Shown: positions 17,605 to 26,818 of the stretch, piece by piece
How positions within the stretch are numbered: the stretch's first letter is position 1
Layout of the letters: every line of letters begins with the position of its first letter
Source: Cyanobium sp. ATX 6A2
GTDB lineage: Bacteria; Cyanobacteriota; Cyanobacteriia; PCC-6307; Cyanobiaceae
Assembly: GCF_024346355.1 (NCBI RefSeq)
Contig: NZ_JAGQCU010000016.1
Span: 1 to 64,000 of the forward strand
DNA length: 64,000 nucleotides
Direction of reading: 5' to 3'
Program-made: the position numbers and the translations under genes
Notes under the pieces: generated by a model
Told to the model about the DNA's origin: nothing
Seen by the model: the letters and a program-made list of their open reading frames with translations, nothing else
Database searches by the model: none

Positions 17605-18183
17605 TCAGGGCAGCACCGTGACCGGGGTGCCCAGTTCCACCAGGTCAAACAGCTCGCGCACGTGCTCATCGAACAGCCGCACGCAGCCGTGGGACACCGC
17701 CCGCCCCACGCTCTCGCGCTGGGGGGTGCCGTGGAAGCCCGCGCTCACGCAGCCCTCCACGGTGAGCACCTCCAGCCCGTTGAAGCCACGGCGGCCGTGG
17801 CAGTCGCGGTGGAAGCCGATCCAGCGGCTGCCGAGGGGATTGGCCGGGCCCGGCGGCACATGCACTCCCGTGGCGGGATGCTCCCAGATCGGGTCGGCCA
17901 CCAGCTCGATCACGCGGAACTGCCCCACGGGCGTCTCCCAGCCCGGGCGGCCGATGGCCACGGGAAAGCGGCGCAGTTCACGGCCCGCCTCGAGCACCAG
18001 CAACCGGCGGGCGCTGCGATCGAGCACCAGGTGCCGCTGAACGGTCGGCCTGGAGACCGCTGAAGCGGGGGAGGGGCTGGCTGCGCTGCCGGGGATGGTG
18101 GCTGCACCAGCAGGAACCAGGCCCAGGGCAGGCAGCAGGGCAAGGGCCAGTGCGGGCAGCAGGCTGGGCGTGAGATGCGCCAT
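17605..18183 (-). CDS. L,D-transpeptidase (YkuD domain), secreted
   Basis: A periplasmic enzyme that forms 3-3 crosslinks or attaches proteins to peptidoglycan through a cysteine thiol. With the ATG at 18183 the protein has 192 aa: a signal peptide ([17 protein letters not shown] to AGA), a spacer, and a YkuD domain starting [15 protein letters not shown], with GWETPVGQF and the catalytic motif VSHGCVRLF near the C-terminus plus the upstream HGTPQ. The frame continues 12 codons further to a TTG that overlaps the menB stop; the ATG was preferred because it begins a normal signal peptide. It lies 33 bases downstream of menB on the same strand. Confidence 0.88.
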   Translation of the reverse strand: MAHLTPSLLPALALALLPALGLVPAGAATIPGSAASPSPASAVSRPTVQRHLVLDRSARRLLVLEAGRELRRFPVAIGRPGWETPVGQFRVIELVADPIWEHPATGVHVPPGPANPLGSRWIGFHRDCHGRRGFNGLEVLTVEGCVSAGFHGTPQRESVGRAVSHGCVRLFDEHVRELFDLVELGTPVTVLP

Positions 18184-18215
18184 GGCGGTGCGCGTCAAAC
18201 CGGCCACCTGTGACC

Positions 18216-19076
18216 TCAAGGTAACCAGGGGGAGCCGGAAAAGTCGGGGGGCCGCTTCTCCAGGAAGGCGTTGCGGCCCTCCCGGCCCTCCTCGGTTCGG
18301 TAGAAGAGGTGAGTGGCCTGACCGGCGAGCTCCTGGATCCCCGCCAGGCCATCGGTTTCAGCGTTGAAGGCGGCCTTGAGGCAGCGGAGGGCCGTGGGGC
18401 TGTGCTGCAGCACCTCCCGGGCCCAGCGCACCCCCTCCTGCTGCAGCTGCTCCAGGGGCACCACCGCATTCACCAGGCCCATCTCCAGGGCCTCCGCCGC
18501 TGCGTACTGGCGGCAGAGAAACCAGATTTCACGGGCCTTGCGCTGGCCCACCACCCGGGCCAGATAGCCGGCACCGAAACCGCCGTCAAAGCTGCCCACC
18601 CGGGGACCGGTCTGGCCGAAACGGGCGTTGTCGGCGGCGATCGAGAGGTCGCAGAGCAGATGCAGCACCTGGCCGCCACCGATGGCGTAGCCCGCCACCA
18701 GGGCGATCACCACCTTGGGCAGGCTGCGGATCAGGCGCTGCAGATCCAGCACGTTGAGCCGCGGCAGTCCCTGCTCATCCACATAGCCGCCCTCGCCACG
18801 CACGCTCTGGTCGCCGCCGGCACAGAAGGCCCAGCCACCATCGGCCGCCGGCCCCGCGCCGGTGAACAGCACCACACCGAGGCGGGGATCGTCGCGCACC
18901 CGCGAGAAGGCATCGCACAACTCCTGCACCGTTCGCGGCCGGAAGGCGTTGCGCTTGTGGGGGCGATCGATGGTGATGCGGGCGATGCCCTCGTCACTGC
19001 GCTCCAGGCGGATGTCCTCGTAGGCGCCCAGCTGCTGCCAGCTCACGGGTTGCCAGGCCGGCGGGGCCGCGGTCAT
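18216..19076 (-). CDS. menB: 1,4-dihydroxy-2-naphthoyl-CoA synthase
   Basis: Closes the second ring of the naphthoquinone by converting o-succinylbenzoyl-CoA; in cyanobacteria the pathway makes phylloquinone, the A1 cofactor of photosystem I. The 286-aa crotonase-fold protein has [20 protein letters not shown], the oxyanion-hole [11 protein letters not shown] and [15 protein letters not shown]. The ATG overlaps the menD stop by four bases (ATGA), so menD and menB are translated together. The L,D-transpeptidase downstream is in the same orientation but has no functional link that I can see. Confidence 0.96.
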   Translation of the reverse strand: MTAAPPAWQPVSWQQLGAYEDIRLERSDEGIARITIDRPHKRNAFRPRTVQELCDAFSRVRDDPRLGVVLFTGAGPAADGGWAFCAGGDQSVRGEGGYVDEQGLPRLNVLDLQRLIRSLPKVVIALVAGYAIGGGQVLHLLCDLSIAADNARFGQTGPRVGSFDGGFGAGYLARVVGQRKAREIWFLCRQYAAAEALEMGLVNAVVPLEQLQQEGVRWAREVLQHSPTALRCLKAAFNAETDGLAGIQELAGQATHLFYRTEEGREGRNAFLEKRPPDFSGSPWLP

Positions 19077-20878
19077 GGCGCAGAGGCGGGGACAGGGGCC
19101 ATTCTGCGCAGCTGCCGGCGGCGCTCCGCGTCCCGGCGCCGGTCGCTGCGCAGCAGCAGCAGGGCCATGGGGAGATCCAGAGCCCAGGCCAGGTCGCGCT
19201 CCAGTGCCTCCGAGCCGAGCGGAGCGCGGCCGGGCACACCGTGGGCCGCCGCCAGGGCGAGGGGATCAACCGCCTGGGGCATGGCGAACAAGCGCTCGAA
19301 ATCCAGCGGCCCCTCGGGCTGGCAACGGATGGGCAGCTGCTCGAAGATGCCGCCGCCCCCGTTGTCGATCAGCACCACCGTGAGTCGGCCCCCCAGCTGG
19401 TGGTGCCAGAGCCAGCCGTTGCTGTCGTGCAGCAGGGCCAGATCACCGGTGAGCAGCACGGCACGGCCGGCCGCTTCCGCCACGCCGCAGGCCAGCGACA
19501 GCGTGCCATCGATGCCCGAGGCGCCGCGGAAGGCGTGGATCGGACGCCAGGGGCCATCTGCGGGGGTGAAGCTCTCCCAGTCGCGCACCGGCGAGCTGTT
19601 GGCGATCACCAGCGGCAGCTCCGCCGGCAGCATTCGGGCCAGCAGGCGGGCCAGGGCCGGCTCACTCCAGGGGGCGCCGCCCCCATCCCCTGGCCCGCCG
19701 CCCAGCTGCTGATCCAGCCAGGCCTGCAGGTCGCGGTCGGCCTCCTGCCAGGCCGCGGCGTGGCGCCGGTTGGCCTGCGATGGCTGGGGCGGCGCCGGCG
19801 GCAACTGCTCCACCCAGGCCTCCAGGCCGCCACACCACTGCTGAGGGCAGCAGCCGAGGGGATCGAGACGGCGGGGATCGCCCTCACTGATCAGCAGCTG
19901 GCGGCCGCCGCAGCGCTGCAGCAGCTGCTGGAGGGGCCGGCTGGCCGGCAGCGGCCCCAGCCGCAGCACCTGGTCCGCCAGCAGCTCGGCCGGCGGGGCG
20001 GCGAGCAGGTCGTAGCCCGCCAGCGATGCCAGGCCGGGGATGCCGCGCAGGCCGCTGAGGCCATCCGCCAGCAGGGGCCAGCCGCAGTGCTGCTGCCAGC
20101 GCCGCAGAGCCGCCAGGAATCCGGGCCAGGCCTGGGGGCACCCTCGCCAGGGACCGGCCACCACCAGGCCAGGCCGCCGGGGATCGAGGCCAGCAAGGCC
20201 GATCGGCGCGGGAGCGGTGAGGGGCCGCGCCAACGGCACTGGGGGGGCAGGGGCCAGCGGCGTCTGTGCCAGGGCCTCCAGGGCCTCAGCGCCGGCATGG
20301 AGGGGCTCTTCAAAGGGCAGATTGAGGTGCACGGGGCCCGCTGGGCCGTCCGGCCCAGCAGCCGTGGCGGCCAGGGCCCGGCGGGCCAGCTGCTCCAGGC
20401 TGGCCGCCTCCATCGCCGCCAGGCCGGCGGGATCTCCCTCCCCCAGCCAGCGCACGCTGGCGAGCAGAAACCGCTCCTGGTTCACGGTTTGGTTGGCGCC
20501 GCAGTGCTTGAGGCGGGCCGGCCGATCGGCACTGATCAGCAGCAGGGGAATGGTGCCGAAATCCGCCTCCACGGCGGCGGGCAGCAGGTTGGCCACCGCC
20601 GTGCCGGAGGTGGTGATCACCGCGGCCGCCCGGCCGCTGCCGCGCCCCAGTCCGAGGGCGAAGAACGCGGCCGAGCGCTCGTCGATGGCGGTGTGCAGCG
20701 CCAGCGCCCGGCGCCGTTGCAACAGCCCCGCCGCCGCCGCCAGCGGCCCGGAACGGCTGCCGGGAGCCAGCACCAGATGGCCGAGCCCACCCTCCACCAG
20801 GGCTCCCAGCAGGATCAGCGCCGCCCGCAGGTTGGCGGCGGCCAGCACATCCTGTTCAAGGCCATCGTCTGGGGCCAT
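19073..20878 (-). CDS. menD: SEPHCHC synthase
   Basis: A thiamine-diphosphate enzyme that adds the succinic semialdehyde unit of 2-oxoglutarate to isochorismate, the first committed step of phylloquinone synthesis. The 601-aa protein has an N-terminal pyrimidine-binding domain ([37 protein letters not shown]), a variable middle domain and the C-terminal diphosphate-binding motif [11 protein letters not shown] followed by [10 protein letters not shown]. The open frame continues almost 600 bases upstream across the divergent lepB gene without features; the ATG at 20878 precedes the conserved part and gives the family length. It overlaps menB by four bases. Confidence 0.95.
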   Translation of the reverse strand: MAPDDGLEQDVLAAANLRAALILLGALVEGGLGHLVLAPGSRSGPLAAAAGLLQRRRALALHTAIDERSAAFFALGLGRGSGRAAAVITTSGTAVANLLPAAVEADFGTIPLLLISADRPARLKHCGANQTVNQERFLLASVRWLGEGDPAGLAAMEAASLEQLARRALAATAAGPDGPAGPVHLNLPFEEPLHAGAEALEALAQTPLAPAPPVPLARPLTAPAPIGLAGLDPRRPGLVVAGPWRGCPQAWPGFLAALRRWQQHCGWPLLADGLSGLRGIPGLASLAGYDLLAAPPAELLADQVLRLGPLPASRPLQQLLQRCGGRQLLISEGDPRRLDPLGCCPQQWCGGLEAWVEQLPPAPPQPSQANRRHAAAWQEADRDLQAWLDQQLGGGPGDGGGAPWSEPALARLLARMLPAELPLVIANSSPVRDWESFTPADGPWRPIHAFRGASGIDGTLSLACGVAEAAGRAVLLTGDLALLHDSNGWLWHHQLGGRLTVVLIDNGGGGIFEQLPIRCQPEGPLDFERLFAMPQAVDPLALAAAHGVPGRAPLGSEALERDLAWALDLPMALLLLRSDRRRDAERRRQLRRMAPVPASAP

Positions 20879-20956
20879 CGGGCGGGTGGGCGAGGCGTGG
20901 GCCGCAGCGCGGGTGGTGCAGCGCTGCAGGATGGATGCCCCATTGTTCCCCTCCGC

Positions 20957-21577
20957 TTGGGCGCACCCGCCACCCCCAACCACGCGCCAGAGGACGCACC
21001 GGAGCCGGGTGGACCCCAGGCCCCCGGGCCCTGGGGGGCGATCCGCCGCCAGCTGCTGCCCCTGCTGGCCTGGGTGGCCCTGGCCCTGCTGCTGCGCTGG
21101 GCCGTGATCGAACCCCGCTGGATCCCCTCGGGCTCGATGCTGCCCGCCCTGCAGCTCAACGACCGGGTGCTGGTGGAGAAGGTGCGGGTCCGCCTGCACC
21201 GGCCCCTGCCCCTGGGCAGCGTGGTGGTGTTCCATCCACCGGCGCTGCTGCAGGAGGCCGGCTACGACCCGTCCAGTGCCCTGATCAAGCGCGTGGTGGG
21301 CCTGCCGGGCGACCGCATCGAGGTGCGCGACGGCCGCCTCGTTCGCAATGGCGAGGCGGTGGCGCACGACTGGAACGCCGAACCGATCAACTACAGCCTC
21401 GAACCGCTCACCGCGGACGCCGGACAGCTGCTGGTGCTGGGTGACAACCGCAATGCCAGCCTGGATTCCCACCTCTGGGGTGCGCTCAGCGACGAGCAGC
21501 TGATCGGCACCGCCGTCTGGCGCTACTGGCCCCTGGGCCGCTTCGGCCCGATCAGCAGCGCCTGGGCCAGGCGCTGA
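20957..21577 (+). CDS. lepB: Signal peptidase I
   Basis: A membrane-bound serine protease that removes Sec and Tat signal peptides. With the TTG at 20957 the protein has 206 aa: a Pro-rich cytoplasmic tail, one transmembrane segment (about residues 32-50), and the catalytic dyad Ser60 in PSGSMLP and Lys111 in ALIKRVVGLPGD; VLGDNRNASLDSH is the family box E. No ATG or GTG is in frame upstream of the membrane segment until a stop, so translation must use TTG or another weak start. It is divergent from menD with 78 bases between starts. The organism exports many envelope proteins encoded in this window. Confidence 0.92.
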   Translation: MGAPATPNHAPEDAPEPGGPQAPGPWGAIRRQLLPLLAWVALALLLRWAVIEPRWIPSGSMLPALQLNDRVLVEKVRVRLHRPLPLGSVVVFHPPALLQEAGYDPSSALIKRVVGLPGDRIEVRDGRLVRNGEAVAHDWNAEPINYSLEPLTADAGQLLVLGDNRNASLDSHLWGALSDEQLIGTAVWRYWPLGRFGPISSAWARR

Positions 21578-21597
21578 GCCTGCACTAGGGTGCGCAC

Positions 21598-21975
21598 GTG
21601 ACGCAGCGCACAGGCAGGATGTTCAACCCTGAGTTCCTGACGAGCGACAACGAGGCGATCAGCGGCAATGCCCTGATCCAGTACCTCCAGGACCAATCTC
21701 CGGATGTGCTGCAGCGGGTCGCCCGCTCCGCCAGTGGCGAGATCCAGGACATCATCCGCCACAACGTGCAGGGGCTGCTGGGCATGCTGCCCGCCGATCA
21801 CTTCGAGGTGAAGATCCAGACCAGCCGCGACAACCTGGCCGGACTGCTGGCCTCGGCGATGATGACGGGCTACTTCCTGCGCCAGATGGAGCAGCGCATG
21901 GAACTGGAGGCCAGCCTGATGGGCGGCTCGGGCGGCGACGACCTGGACGCCGATCCCGGCCCCCTCCGTCTCTGA
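21598..21975 (+). CDS. DUF760 family protein
   Basis: A small soluble protein of the DUF760 family, found in cyanobacteria and plastids; its role is not established. The 125-aa frame from GTG contains MFNPEFLTSDN, ALIQYLQDQSPDVLQRVA, DIIRHNVQGLLGMLP and a helix with NLAGLLASAMMTGYFLRQMEQ, which is the conserved core. The ATG at 21619 (seven codons downstream) is an equally likely start and matches how homologues usually begin. The C-terminus is acidic and glycine-rich. It follows lepB by 20 bases on the same strand and converges on the DUF4336 gene with three bases between stops. Confidence 0.82.
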   Translation: MTQRTGRMFNPEFLTSDNEAISGNALIQYLQDQSPDVLQRVARSASGEIQDIIRHNVQGLLGMLPADHFEVKIQTSRDNLAGLLASAMMTGYFLRQMEQRMELEASLMGGSGGDDLDADPGPLRL

Positions 21976-21978
21976 AAA

Positions 21979-23247
21979 TCAGGGAGCAGGCTCGGCAGGC
22001 ACCAGACCCAGCTTCACCAGGGTGCGATCAATCCCCGCCAGGGTCGACCAGTTGCCCTGATCCGGTGCCCAGGGTCTCTGCTCCAGCTCATCCGCCAGCC
22101 GACTCAGCCGCTCGGGCGTGCAGGGCACGGGGGCCTCGTAGTGAGCTGGCACCAACCAGCGGGTCTCGTCCAGCTCCGCCAGGGAGCGGATCCAGCTGAC
22201 CAGCGCCGCCCGGCAGCGCGGGAACACCAGCCGCTCCAGCACCGGCGCCACCTGCGGCCGCGGTGCATCCTCCGCCACCAGCTCCACAAAGGCCTGCTCC
22301 CAGTTGGGATGCCAGCGGAACGGATAGAGGCCGAAGTGGCTGCGGGGACGGCGCAGCCCTGGGGCGAAGGCGTGGCGCAACACCTCCCTCAAGCCGGCCA
22401 CGCTGAGGGGAGCCGGCTGCAGATAGGAGGCGAACAGCACCAGCCGCCACCAACCGCGGCGGCGCTGCTCGGGGGTGTCCTCCAGAGGCTGATCGCCCCG
22501 GTCGCGGGCATGGAACAGCAGGGGGGTGGGATCGGCGTTGAACACAGGCGGGGGATCGGTGCCGATGGCCACCAGGGCATCGGTGACCAGCAGGCTGCCG
22601 CTGGCCCGGTGCAGGCAGGCCACCTCCATGAAGGTGCCCAGGCCGAGGTTGAGCGGCCCCAGGGCCCGCCACAGCAATTCATCCCCGTGGGGAAGACCCT
22701 GCTCAAACAGCACGCGGGTGCGGGAGGCGGGAAAGCCGAGCCAGCTCTGGGGCAGGCGCAGGGGAAAACTCCACTGGCGGGGCGTCACCCAGAGCTCTGC
22801 CTGGGGGCAGGCCCGGGCCAGGGCCGGAGCCGGCAGCTTGTGCTCCAGGCCTGAGGCAGTGGGCAGCACGATCGTGCGCACCGGTCCGTAGGTGGCCTCC
22901 AGCTCCCTCAGGGCGGACAACAGCTCAGCGGTGGGGGGCAGGGGGGCATAGAGCATCAGCCCCTGACGCAGCCGCACCACCGTCATGCGGATCGGCACCG
23001 CCACATAGAACAGTCCCTGCAGCTGCTCGAAGCTCCAGAGCTGATTGGGGATCAGCTCGCGCACCAGGGTGCGGCGGCGGCCGTAGGGATAGAGAGGGAG
23101 CAGTGGCCACCACGGCCAGCGCTGGCGGGCCGGTTCGGAGTTGCTGGCGGACGCGGCGGTCAACGGTGCGAGCGGCACTGGGGCAGAAGGACGCTGAAGG
23201 CGGCAAAGCCCGGCGGGCCAGGGGATGAGGTGCAGTCTGAAGCCCAT
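21979..23247 (-). CDS. DUF4336 protein (degenerate metallo-beta-lactamase-like)
   Basis: A 422-aa protein of the DUF4336 family, common in cyanobacteria and plants and thought to have a beta-lactamase-like fold. Visible segments are NQLWSFEQLQGLFYVAVPIRMTV, an SALRELEATYGPVRTIVLPT stretch, TFMEVACLHRASGSLLVTDALV, and a C-terminal helical part with a PYRSHF-like SHFGLYPFRWHPNW. The histidine-rich HxHxDH zinc motif of true metallo-beta-lactamases is not visible, so catalysis is doubtful. The start was set at the ATG preceded by AGGTGGGG; a TTG nine codons upstream is possible but lies next to the psbA terminator. It is downstream of psbA on the same strand. Confidence 0.75.
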   Translation of the reverse strand: MGFRLHLIPWPAGLCRLQRPSAPVPLAPLTAASASNSEPARQRWPWWPLLPLYPYGRRRTLVRELIPNQLWSFEQLQGLFYVAVPIRMTVVRLRQGLMLYAPLPPTAELLSALRELEATYGPVRTIVLPTASGLEHKLPAPALARACPQAELWVTPRQWSFPLRLPQSWLGFPASRTRVLFEQGLPHGDELLWRALGPLNLGLGTFMEVACLHRASGSLLVTDALVAIGTDPPPVFNADPTPLLFHARDRGDQPLEDTPEQRRRGWWRLVLFASYLQPAPLSVAGLREVLRHAFAPGLRRPRSHFGLYPFRWHPNWEQAFVELVAEDAPRPQVAPVLERLVFPRCRAALVSWIRSLAELDETRWLVPAHYEAPVPCTPERLSRLADELEQRPWAPDQGNWSTLAGIDRTLVKLGLVPAEPAP

Positions 23248-23272
23248 GCCGCCCCACCTGGGACAGAGCAAC

Positions 23273-23297
23273 AAAAAGCCCCCTCCAAGGAGGGGGC
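23273..23297 (-). terminator. Rho-independent terminator of psbA
   Basis: Read on the minus strand: GCCCCCTCC, a two-base spacer TT, GGAGGGGGC and then TTTTT. The perfect 9-bp GC stem (the loop will open to four bases) with a T tract lies 28 bases after the psbA stop and ahead of the DUF4336 start, so it separates the highly transcribed psbA from the gene behind it. Confidence 0.9.
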
Positions 23298-23324
23298 CCG
23301 GTGGGAAGCGTGGCCGGCTGGGGA

Positions 23325-24401
23325 TCAGCCGAGGGCCGGGGCCATGAGGGCCACCGGAGTGGCTGCGCTGGTGGCCAGGTCGAGCGGGAAGTTATGGGCG
23401 TTGCGCTCGTGCATCACTTCCATACCCAGATTGGCGCGATTGATCACATCAGCCCAGGTGGGCACCACCTTGCCCTGGCCGTCGAGGATCGACTGGTTGA
23501 AGTTGAAGCCGTTGAGGTTGAAGGCCATCGTGCTCACCCCCAGGCTGGTGAACCAGATCCCCACCACCGGCCAGGCAGCCAGAAAGAAGTGGAGGCTGCG
23601 GCTGTTGTTGAAGCTGGCGTACTGGAAGATCAGGCGACCGAAGTACCCGTGGGCAGCGACGATGTTGTAGGTCTCTTCCTCTTGGCCAAACTTGTAGCCG
23701 TAGTTCTGGCTTTCGGTTTCGGTGGTCTCACGCACCAGGCTGCTGGTCACCAGCGAACCGTGCATGGCGGAGAAGAGGCTGCCGCCGAACACACCGGCCA
23801 CACCCAGCATGTGGAAAGGGTGCATCAGGATGTTGTGCTCAGCCTGGAACACCAGCATGAAGTTGAAGGTGCCGGAGATGCCCAGGGGCATGCCGTCGGA
23901 GAAGGAGCCCTGACCGAAGGGATAGACCAGGAACACGGCGAAGGCGGCGGAGAGCGGGGCGGAGTAGGCCACGCAGATCCAGGGGCGCATGCCGAGGCGG
24001 TAGGAGAGTTCCCACTGACGGCCCATGTAGCAGGAGATGCCGATCAGGAAGTGGAAGACCACCAGCTGATAGGGGCCGCCGTTGTAGAGCCACTCATCGA
24101 GGCTGGCGGCTTCCCAGATGGGATAGAAGTGCAGGCCGATGGCGTTGCTCGAAGGCACCACAGCACCGGAGATGATGTTGTTGCCGTAGAGCAGGGAGCC
24201 GGCCACAGGCTCACGGATGCCGTCGATGTCGACGGGGGGAGCGGCGATGAACGCCACAATGAAGCAGATGGTGGCGGCCAGCAGGCAGGGGATCATCAGC
24301 ACACCGAACCAACCCACATAGATGCGGTTGTTGGTGGAGGTGATCCAGGCGCAGAAGCTTTCCCAGCTTCCAGAGCGGCCGCTGCGTACAGCAGTGGTCA
24401 T
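23325..24401 (-). CDS. psbA: Photosystem II D1 protein, low-light (Gln-130) form
   Basis: Reaction-centre subunit of photosystem II that binds P680, pheophytin, QB and the manganese cluster. The 358-aa product begins [16 protein letters not shown]; relative to common D1 sequences one residue is missing near the N-terminus. [14 protein letters not shown] has Gln at the position equivalent to 130, the D1:1 type; high-light forms have Glu. The Mn ligands are all there in [13 protein letters not shown], and the C-terminal extension after DLA is the part removed by CtpA. The ATG at 24401 has GAGGA eight bases upstream. The frame runs on upstream but only through non-coding leader. Confidence 0.98.
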   Translation of the reverse strand: MTTAVRSGRSGSWESFCAWITSTNNRIYVGWFGVLMIPCLLAATICFIVAFIAAPPVDIDGIREPVAGSLLYGNNIISGAVVPSSNAIGLHFYPIWEAASLDEWLYNGGPYQLVVFHFLIGISCYMGRQWELSYRLGMRPWICVAYSAPLSAAFAVFLVYPFGQGSFSDGMPLGISGTFNFMLVFQAEHNILMHPFHMLGVAGVFGGSLFSAMHGSLVTSSLVRETTETESQNYGYKFGQEEETYNIVAAHGYFGRLIFQYASFNNSRSLHFFLAAWPVVGIWFTSLGVSTMAFNLNGFNFNQSILDGQGKVVPTWADVINRANLGMEVMHERNAHNFPLDLATSAATPVALMAPALG

Positions 24402-24614
24402 GAAGAAATCCTCAGAAATGACGATCAGCGAGAGGAGAAACTGAACGAAATAACGGAATGAGAACGGTGGAATCAGACCGGCTAGATCCCTACGGCTAGA
24501 TCTCTCGAGCGAAACCCTGAAAGGAACCGGCACGATGAAAGCCTCACCAACGCTACGGAAAGCGTCGCGCTTAGCGGGAAGCTGCAAAAAAAAGTTCCGA
24601 TGCTTTGCTCTTCT
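24402..24614 (-). promoter_or_regulatory. psbA upstream region
   Basis: The 213 bases before psbA contain no gene and must hold its promoter, though no clear -35/-10 pair can be picked. The ribosome-binding site is GAGGA (plus-strand cctca at 24410-24414). The 10-mer CGGCTAGATC occurs twice, at 24479-24488 and 24493-24502, 14 bases apart. A compound hairpin lies at 24551-24576 (outer 5-bp stem CGCTA/TAGCG around an inner AGCG/CGCT), next to a run of eight T on the minus strand (24586-24593). These may bind regulators or shape the transcript. Confidence 0.5.
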
Positions 24615-26105
24615 TTACGCAGACTGTTGCGAAGATTTGCGTCCGGCCAACGGCGGGCAGACCTGCTCCCCCAGCCACTGCTCGCCAAGCCACTGCTGGC
24701 CCTGACGCAGGAAGGCCGGCCAGTCGATCCGCTCCCGCTCGGCGGCCCGGGCCACCAGCAGTGGCGCCTCCCGGCGCAGACGCTCCAGGTCTGGCTCAGC
24801 AACCCCCACCGAGCGCGCCAGGCTGTCGGCCATGGCGCCGCCCACCACCCGCGTGAGGTAGGCGGCACTGAGGGCCTGCACGGCACTGCCCAGCAGCCAG
24901 GTGGCCCCATGCCACTTCACCGCCCCCGCCAGGGCCTGGGTGCTCCACTCCACCACCCCCAGCGTCAGGGAGGCCCGGGCCAGCTCCACCGCCACGGCGC
25001 GCAGCTGTTCGCCGCTCCAGGGGCAGCCCCAGAGCTGGGCCATCTCCTTCACCATCAGGCCGTTGGCCACCGCCAGCACCAGCAGGTCGAGGCTGGGCAG
25101 CGGGGCTGCCACCACCCCGGCGGCCACCAGCCACTGGGTGCGCTGCTGCAGGGCCTGGAAGTGACTGCGGCGCAGCAACTCCAGGTCTCCCTGCCAGCGG
25201 CCATGCAGGGTTTCCAGGCTGCGGAGCTGGCGCTGCCCGCGCAGGCGGGGCGCTTCACTGGCGCACAGCCGGGCCAGGGGCTGCAGGGAAGCGGCCAGAT
25301 CGGCCGTCTGCCGCCAGCCGAGCAGCGGTGGTGGCGGCTCAAGGCTGAGCTGGGCCAGCAGCTCGGCGCTGGCATTGGCCTCCTGGCCGGGGCCATCAGC
25401 GTGCAGAAGCAGCCACAGGGGCTGACCTCTGGGCAGGGCTTCAAGCCAGCGCAGATCGGCGGCCATCAGCGGGGTGGAGAGGCAGTAGAGCAGCGCATCG
25501 CAGCTGGCGAAAGGCTCCGGCCACTGCCAGAGCTCGCTGCTGGCCGGAAGCGGCCGGGCCCAGTGCAGGGTGAGCGATTCGGGGCCCTGCAGCGCCTTGG
25601 CCAGGCGCTCCCGCCAGGCCGGCTCCTGAGGGGGGTGGCCCACCACGGCCAGGTGCAGGCCGGAGCGCTCCAGCTGGCTGCGCAGGCTGGCGAATTCCAG
25701 CTGCCGTTGCCGGCGCGCCGGCGCCGGATCGGCGGTGCCTGAGCCGGCGCTGGGCTCCAGCTCCTCGAAGCGGGCCTCCAGGGCCTCCAGCCGCTCCAGC
25801 CAGCCCCCCACATCAGCAGGAGCAGGGCCTCCCGGCCGGGCGCCCGCAGGCCGCAACCACCACAGGGCGCCGAGCGCAGCGGCCGCTGCCGCCGTGGAGA
25901 GCAGCGAACCATGGGCGAGGCGCCCCAACCCATCCAGCGCCAGGCCACCGGCAGCGGTGGCGGCGGCCATCGGCCAGAGCCGGCGCCAGGCCAGCCCAGC
26001 CAGGGACGGACGTGTCGAGCCCGAGGAGGAGGCCAGCGGGCCTGCGGAACTGGGAGGGCACCACTGGGGGTGAGGCAGCGGTGGCGGTGACGACGGGGAA
26101 GTCAA
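24615..26105 (-). CDS. DUF697 membrane protein with degenerate GTPase domain
   Basis: A 496-aa protein with a Pro/Ser-rich start, two hydrophobic segments (about residues 38-85), a central region that keeps the layout of a small GTPase, and a C-terminal DUF697 domain (from about residue 335: LVAAGVVAAPLPSLDLLVLAVANG, AVKWHGATWLLGSAVQALSAAYL), which is hydrophobic and typical of YcjF-like proteins. The GTPase P-loop is lost: the expected GxxxxGKS is replaced by VVGHPPQEPAW, so nucleotide binding is unlikely. The last residues contain an almost exact repeat (QQWLGEQWLGEQ). It is upstream of psbA on the same strand and divergent from the next unknown gene. Confidence 0.72.
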   Translation of the reverse strand: MTSPSSPPPLPHPQWCPPSSAGPLASSSGSTRPSLAGLAWRRLWPMAAATAAGGLALDGLGRLAHGSLLSTAAAAAALGALWWLRPAGARPGGPAPADVGGWLERLEALEARFEELEPSAGSGTADPAPARRQRQLEFASLRSQLERSGLHLAVVGHPPQEPAWRERLAKALQGPESLTLHWARPLPASSELWQWPEPFASCDALLYCLSTPLMAADLRWLEALPRGQPLWLLLHADGPGQEANASAELLAQLSLEPPPPLLGWRQTADLAASLQPLARLCASEAPRLRGQRQLRSLETLHGRWQGDLELLRRSHFQALQQRTQWLVAAGVVAAPLPSLDLLVLAVANGLMVKEMAQLWGCPWSGEQLRAVAVELARASLTLGVVEWSTQALAGAVKWHGATWLLGSAVQALSAAYLTRVVGGAMADSLARSVGVAEPDLERLRREAPLLVARAAERERIDWPAFLRQGQQWLGEQWLGEQVCPPLAGRKSSQQSA

Positions 26106-26262
26106 CGCGCTGGCATGAGCTGAGCCTCTCTAGCTCAGGGAGCAGGGCGACGCCCGCCGGTGCGGGGCAGGATGGGAATCACGGGCCTTCCCTTGAGGAA
26201 CCCCATAGCCTTGGTGTGGGTGGACATCGCCCACCAGTCCACCGCCGATCTGCCACACCGCC

Positions 26263-26802
26263 ATGGCTGAGCCTGCCCTGAGCGGCCCCACGTCCCAGCT
26301 GCTGGCCGCCCTGACCCCGGAGCAGCAGCGACGCCTGCAGGGCTGGAGTGAGGCGCTCGATGCAGCTCCGAACTGGCATGGCACCCTGCCGGTGGTGCTG
26401 CTGGAGCGCTGCTGGCTGCGCCTGCAGGCCGTGACGGTGGCCACCCTGGCGGACGCCGTGCCGGCCGACACCAGTGCCGAGGCCCCCGAACTGATGCGCT
26501 GGCGGCAGCTGACGGAGGAGGGCAGCGATCCCTGGAGCGCCCAGCTGGTGTGCTGGCAGGAGTTCGGCGCCCAGGCCTGCCAGCAGGCCCAGCACCGGCA
26601 CTGGCAGCAACAGGAGCGGCACTGCTGCGGCTGGACCTTCGCGGACTACCTGGGGCTGCTACGGGACTACCGGCGCGGGCTGGTTGGCGGCGCCAGCCGG
26701 CGGTTGCCCCTGCTGGTGCTCAGGCGACCGGATGGGGAGCAGCGGCACGCGCTGCACTGGCTGCCCAGCCGCCACCAGCCGATGCGGCACACTTGCCCCT
26801 GA
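26263..26802 (+). CDS. Unknown Trp/Cys-rich protein
   Basis: Not recognised. A 179-aa soluble protein with a helical N-terminus (LTPEQQRRLQGWSEAL), several tryptophans and a cysteine pair in HCCGWTFADYLGLL. No signal peptide or membrane segment. Codon use and GC content match the neighbouring genes, so it is probably a real, lineage-restricted gene. It is followed 16 bases later on the same strand by the RG-rich protein and then trpS, and may form an operon with them; 157 bases separate it from the divergent DUF697 gene. Confidence 0.6.
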   Translation: MAEPALSGPTSQLLAALTPEQQRRLQGWSEALDAAPNWHGTLPVVLLERCWLRLQAVTVATLADAVPADTSAEAPELMRWRQLTEEGSDPWSAQLVCWQEFGAQACQQAQHRHWQQQERHCCGWTFADYLGLLRDYRRGLVGGASRRLPLLVLRRPDGEQRHALHWLPSRHQPMRHTCP

Positions 26803-26818
26803 TCCAGCGCCTGTCGCC

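Noticed and set aside
23325-24401. D1 as a truncated or damaged copy because one N-terminal residue is missing
   Set aside because: All functional sites, the Mn ligands and the C-terminal processing site are present; small N-terminal differences are common among D1 copies.
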